From Terfezia claveryi (lineage: Eukaryota > Ascomycota > Pezizomycetes > Pezizales > Pezizaceae): 64,000 nt of DNA. The stretch spans positions 496,001 through 560,000 of the forward strand of contig WHUX01000014.1 of assembly GCA_015179025.1 (NCBI GenBank), read 5' to 3'. Below the pieces are notes generated by a model. It saw only the letters and a list, made by a program, of their open reading frames with translations, did not search any database and had not been told where the DNA came from. Position 1 is the stretch's first letter, and each line of letters begins with the position of its first letter. Below, piece by piece: positions 59,684 through 64,000 of the stretch. The position numbers and the translations under genes are program-made.

Positions 59684-60063
59684 GAGAGAGCTTTGCGATG
59701 AGAGAGCTTGCGAGAGAGCTTGCGAGAGAGCTTGCGAGAGAGCTTGCGAGAGAGCTTGCGAGAAGAGAGAGCATGCGATAAGAGAGAGCTTGCGATGTGA
59801 GAGAGCTTGCGATGTGAGAGAGCTTGCGATGTGAGAGAGCTTGCGATGTGAGAGAGCTTGCGATGTGAGAGAGCTTGCGATGTGAGAGAGCTTGCGATGT
59901 GAGAGAGCTTGCGATGTGAGAGAGCTTGCGATGTGAGAGAGCTTGCGATGTGAGAGAGCTTGCGATGTGAGAGAGCTTGCGATAAGAGAGAGCTTGCGAT
60001 AAGAGAGAGCTTGCGATAAGAGAGAGCTTGCGATAAGAGAGAGCTTGCGAAAGAGCTTGCGAT
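59684..60063. repeat. Minisatellite, 12- and 17-bp units
   Basis: The left part is repeats of GAGAGAGCTTGC (12 bp). From about 59776 there are sixteen or so units of 17 bp, GAGAGAGCTTGCGATGT or the AAG-variant. It occupies the leader between the LTR and the gag ATG of the copia remnant. On the minus strand three 17-bp units encode a 17-residue Ser/Leu/His repeat, but this lies upstream of gag and is probably untranslated. Confidence 0.95.
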
Positions 60064-60093
60064 GATCAAGTGTGCTAACCGGAGCTCATTACC

Positions 60094-60441
60094 TGTTGTA
60101 AAACTACAGCAAGAATGAGTTCATATGCAGCGGAAGATTATTGCTTGTGTCTCTTGATATGTATTGACTTATTTTTCGATATAGACAGGACTTTTGACTG
60201 GTTTAAATAAACCCCACACACTGAACAAGAGACTTGCGACAGCAACAGTAGAACACAGACTTCGAGAGCAGACAGCGATAGCAGAGAGTAGTGACAGCAG
60301 ACAATAATGACGACACATAATAGTAAGGTCTGCAGGACAAAGGATAACAAAGAAGCTGTGTAGAACAAAGAGCGAAGCATTAACAATCAAGTTGATTAAC
60401 ATGGTGATCGACATTAGTGACACAAGCATATACTTTAGATA
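60094..60441 (-). mobile_element. copia LTR, proximal copy
   Basis: 348 bp, roughly 95% identical to the next block by eye. On the minus strand it ends TTTTACAACA and is followed directly by GGTAATGAGC, the expected position of a primer-binding site. Its outer end is altered (TATCTAAAG instead of TGTTAAAAG). Confidence 0.7.
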
Positions 60442-60790
60442 TGTTAGTAAAACTACAGCAAGAATGAGTTCATATGCAGCGGAAGATTATTGCTTGTGTC
60501 TCTTGATATGTATTAACTTATTTTTCGATATAGACAGGACTTTTGACTGGTTTAAATAAACTACATACACTGAGCAAGAGACTTGTGACAGCAACAGTAG
60601 AACACAGACTTCGAGAGCAGACAGCAATAGCAGAGAGTAGTGACAGCAGACAATAATGACGACACATAATAGTAAGGTCTGCAGGACAAAGGATAACAAA
60701 GAAGTTGTGCAGAACAAAGAGTAAAGCATTAACAATCAAGTTGATCAACATGGTGATCGATATTAGTGACGCAAGCATATACTTTTAACA
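60442..60790 (-). mobile_element. copia LTR, distal copy
   Basis: 349 bp bounded on the minus strand by TGTTA and TAACA, the canonical TG...CA ends with a five-base inverted repeat. It is joined head-to-tail to the proximal copy with no internal sequence between them. Confidence 0.75.
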
Positions 60791-62658
60791 CTTCACCTTG
60801 CTCTATACACTGTCGGTACAGTTGCAAGGCTTGACATATTAAGTCTTGTATACTTCTAGACCACTTGCGTCTTTACTACTATATAGCTAGTCTAGACCAT
60901 TATCCGAAAGCTCATGAACTCGAACTCATTAATACCGCCTGACTACGGGGCAGGCAGGTTCAGACTGGGGTACAGGTAGACAGGTCACTGCTGGATCTCG
61001 TGCTCGCGCGAGGTATCTAATCAGATTAAATTTTTTATGAATTATTATCCTTCCTATATCACCAGCCACGCAAGGGGAAATAGGGCAGTTGGCTTTAATC
61101 AGAACTGGCTGGCCATTTGGTTCTTTTACCTGCTCTGTTGGGTTGTGAGACATGCAGCCGAGTGGAACCCCTTGTTCACCTTAACCCTAGGTATTTTCCA
61201 CGTTGAGATCTGGTGGGGCAAGGGGAGGGTTGTTCTACTACCGGTATATCCTACTAACATAAGGAACTCTGATTAGTTAATACGTAAAAATTGTAGGCAA
61301 GGCTTTAAGTACGTATCAGTCTCGCTTTACCTAATAAGATACTTAGGTATGCGACATATTTCCAATTCTTCTGCTGCGTCTAAAAAAACATGGTATCGTC
61401 GCCAATGGTTCTCGTCATGTCCTGAGGTCAAGGAAGCCAATCCCGTATCTTGCTCTCCGAACCCCTGCCAAACTGTTGGAGCTCGACGGCCTAAGTCGTC
61501 ATATGAGACAATGCCAGGCAGCTGCATCGTTACTTGTACCTTGTGCCAAATATCGCTTAGAACCAATGAATTGAGACATGAATCTCATCTTCCATTGCCG
61601 GGGCCTGAGACCAGCATTTAGATGCGCAGTTCAGAAATTGTACAGGAGATAAAGTTCCTGGGAAAACTGATGTCATTACCTCCCAACAGACCACTTCCAA
61701 TTACCACAACTCAGCAATTGGCAAAATACAGATGTAAAAAGTAACATTTAGTCAGCGCGAATTCAAGAGCATTCCGGAGATTTGATCGTCGATTAAGGTC
61801 GTTTGATTTGATAATCAACCAATGATTGGATCTGAAAACCAATTTGTGTGGCAGAACCAGGGTTTAGAGTATCAGCTCAGAGTATCGAGACCAACCGGAT
61901 AACTGCCTGTAGGCGTGCATGTGTTGAGTTTCCTCAGCCCCAGATTATTTCCAGCTACTGCTGAGATATCCTGGGGAGACCTGAGATATACACTCGCAAA
62001 ATTGGTAGAGAAGCTGATTGTCCCGTTGATAGAAGCGTCAAGCATGTGTCATAGCTCTAGCTTGGAAAGAACTGTTCCAATGTTAGATGCGTTTGTCTTT
62101 GGATCGCCAAACCTAAGGGAGAATCTGGACCGTCAAAAGAGTGAGAAATGGGGAAAGCATGTTGGATAGGTGGGCAATCAGATGGGTGGGTAAAGGTGTG
62201 GTCAAGACAAACACTGTGACGGCTAGTTGGAAGCGCCTCCGCGCGAGGAGTATTAGTGGCAGCTTGAACAACTCTAGGTCTGGTGGACAACACCTCCATA
62301 CCTTGTGATTTAATAGCCCTATAGCTATCTATAGATTTAGTCCCAGGCGCTCTCCTCCGCGTGTGACTCCATCAAATGCCTCTCCACCATCACGAGAGTT
62401 TGACAACTAGCTTCATTTTCTATCCCTCTTGAATCTACCAGCTTAAATACTTGTACGTGCTGTACATATGCTGGGAGTAGTACTTAACCCTCTTTCCACA
62501 CTGAGCGTAAGTAGCCGTACTAGCTTGAGTATAAGGGCTGATATTTAGATAGGGAGCTCCAGACACCGATGCGAGAATATGGGATATCGGAATTGATGTC
62601 TGCCTGCTTCGAAAGCTCGAAAAACTACTCCAGCTCCATTTTATTTCTGGGGGATAAA
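60791..62658. other. Intergenic
   Basis: No supported gene. Frames at 61.0-61.6 kb and 61.9-62.3 kb are short, overlap on both strands and carry no known motif. They could be old relics. Confidence 0.4.
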
Positions 62659-64000
62659 TCAGTACTCGTACTCAAGTTGTGCTAACCTATGACGAGGGGC
62701 CACATCCCTGGTCAGCCCGGTAGATTTTCCATCCTCTGTCCCCGTATCGATGTTAGACAGATCAAAGGAGGGATAAAAACAGCTACCGGCCTCCCCCCAT
62801 CGACCATATATTCTGCCGACTTCCCACTTAACCGCCATGAGCTCTGTGTAAAAATTCCCACACCGTCTCACACCAACTCCTGGTCCATCTCCGCCTCCTC
62901 CCGGTTCCTTCCTGTCCCACTTCCAAGCCAACAGTTGAGCTGCATTCTGGGTCTTCCCCATACGCAAAAAGGATCTTCCGCTCTTCCCAATCTCGTGGGT
63001 ACATGCTCTTTACGAGCCTCGATCTGTCACGAAATATGCTAGGGCCTTTATTTCCTGTTCTTCCATGTCACGTGCTTCGACTTCTCCTGAATCATGGAAG
63101 CTTGCCGTATGCCAGCCAGTGTTGTGATATAGGGCTTTGGCGTACGCTTTGCGATCCATGCCACTGCCCTCGTTCTCTCCACCTCCTCATTCCCTGCTAC
63201 CCTGGAGTGTCCTTTTACCAACATCAGGACCTTTGGAGCAGCTGGTCCTCGTGCGAAACTGGTCCTCGCGGGCAGCTTGTCCTTGTGAGCAGCCGGCCAC
63301 AGGGTCTGGCCGACTCGCTGCCGCGCATATTGCCCCCGTTAACTGTCCAGGGCCGCCGATTTTGTATTTCCCCAGGCCTAGCATCTCCGTATCCATGACT
63401 GTCGCATAAATCCCAAGGTATCTCTCGTAGCTGCTTCAGCCACGCCTGCCTCGGACAGCCCCTATTCTGGTTCTACGATCCACCTCAGCTTGGGGTTCGC
63501 TTTCAATTGCTTCTCGCGATGTCCGTTCGGCTATGTCTTACTTCCGGGAGGTACCTGGCATAGACCGAGGCCGTCCATCTTACTCGCCTTCGGTGTACCA
63601 CCGGCTCTATCTCTGAGATGCGACTGAGCTCGCTGACCCTTTCTCTGTTTTCCGAGCACTCCGCGCTCACCCGTACCTGCTCCTCGCTTGGGACTGGGTA
63701 CAGCTCCGCTCCGTAGGTCAAGATCGCCAGAACCTGGCGCTACTGAGGCGCCTGATCTAGTCGAATACCGCTCCGGCTTTCGCCGTTCGATATCTTTGAA
63801 GTCGGACCTTGTTAGTTATGTCTACAGCCAAACGAAGTCCCCTCTTTCCACTTGGTTCGATTCCAGGTCAGCCTTCTACTGCCTCCACTGCCTTTCCCAG
63901 GGCTTGATCCATGATCCATGGTCCAGCTGCAGTTAGCGATAGTCAGCAGTGGGAATGCTCTCAGGCCAGGTGATACTGCTTGAGCTCATTCCATTTCGTC
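62659..64000 (-). pseudogene. LINE (Tad-like) ORF2 relic, runs off the window
   Basis: On the minus strand, in the correct order, are: the end of the reverse-transcriptase region (VLAILTYGAELYPVPSEEQ, then RRRVRWTASVYARYLPE, 63740-63503); an RNase H segment (LVKGHSRVAGNEEVERTRA with TLAGIRQA, about 63225-63080); and the zinc-knuckle-like end (KTQNAAQLLAWKW followed by a GDGPG block, 62967-62800). Stops and frame changes separate the pieces, so the copy is dead. No poly(A) end was identified. The 5' part lies beyond 64000. Confidence 0.65.

Noticed and set aside
59684..60063. CRISPR-like regular repeat
   Set aside because: Units are contiguous with no unique spacers and the DNA is eukaryotic; it is a minisatellite.
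59530..60069. 179-codon minus frame through the minisatellite as one large repeat protein
   Set aside because: Only its last 45 codons, from ATG 59664, match copia gag; the rest is repeat-derived leader sequence read by chance.
63851..63867. Second T-arm-like match (CTTGG TTCGATT CCAGG)
   Set aside because: The seven bases that should pair as acceptor stem are absent upstream, and it lies within the LINE relic.

Overview
The window looks like gene-poor, moderately AT-rich nuclear DNA of a filamentous ascomycete (Pezizomycotina). The evidence is: spliceosomal introns of about 50-110 nt with GTRNGT-type donors and CTAAC or TACTAAT branch sites; a Zn2Cys6/Fungal_trans transcription factor; a DUF4360 secreted protein; an AA14-like lytic polysaccharide monooxygenase; and remnants of Tad-like LINE, Ty1/copia and PIF/Harbinger elements. 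I cannot name the genus. Genus, homology and family calls are from reading motifs by eye; no search was run.

Layout. 0-12 kb: one secreted DUF4360 gene (minus) in a long non-coding stretch with small tandem repeats. 11.8-12.6 kb: an orphan, degenerate response-regulator receiver domain. 15.5-19.1 kb: a helical hypothetical gene and the AA14-like LPMO (both plus). 20.4-22.4 kb: LTR-like sequence and a decayed coding region with C-to-T-type stop codons. 24.3-29.4 kb: two minus-strand membrane-protein genes, one with seven predicted membrane segments and an apparent frameshift. 30.4-32.2 kb: a four-exon 1-Cys peroxiredoxin (minus). 35.3-38.3 kb: an eight-exon Zn2Cys6 regulator (plus). 38.3-44.6 kb: a gene desert with a LINE 3' fragment. 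44.6-50.2 kb: two consecutive genes for long, basic, disordered proteins that share an unusual four-nucleotide first exon. 52.0-52.6 kb: a coiled-coil hypothetical gene. 53.6-54.2 kb: a short Harbinger-type element with perfect 50-bp terminal inverted repeats. 56.3-57.3 kb: a conserved-looking 306-residue hypothetical. 59.1-60.8 kb: a broken copia element with tandem LTRs and a minisatellite. 62.7-64 kb: a LINE ORF2 relic running off the right edge.

The genes do not form an obvious cluster or pathway. The DUF4360 protein and the LPMO are secreted, the LPMO suggesting plant-biomass attack. The peroxiredoxin would handle peroxide, probably in mitochondria. The rest are orphan or regulatory. A striking general feature is that several genes alternate between blocks of C-ending and blocks of G-ending codons, which creates many antisense shadow ORFs.

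Gene models with splices were built by hand from splice sites and reading-frame phase. No RNA genes or CRISPR arrays were found.
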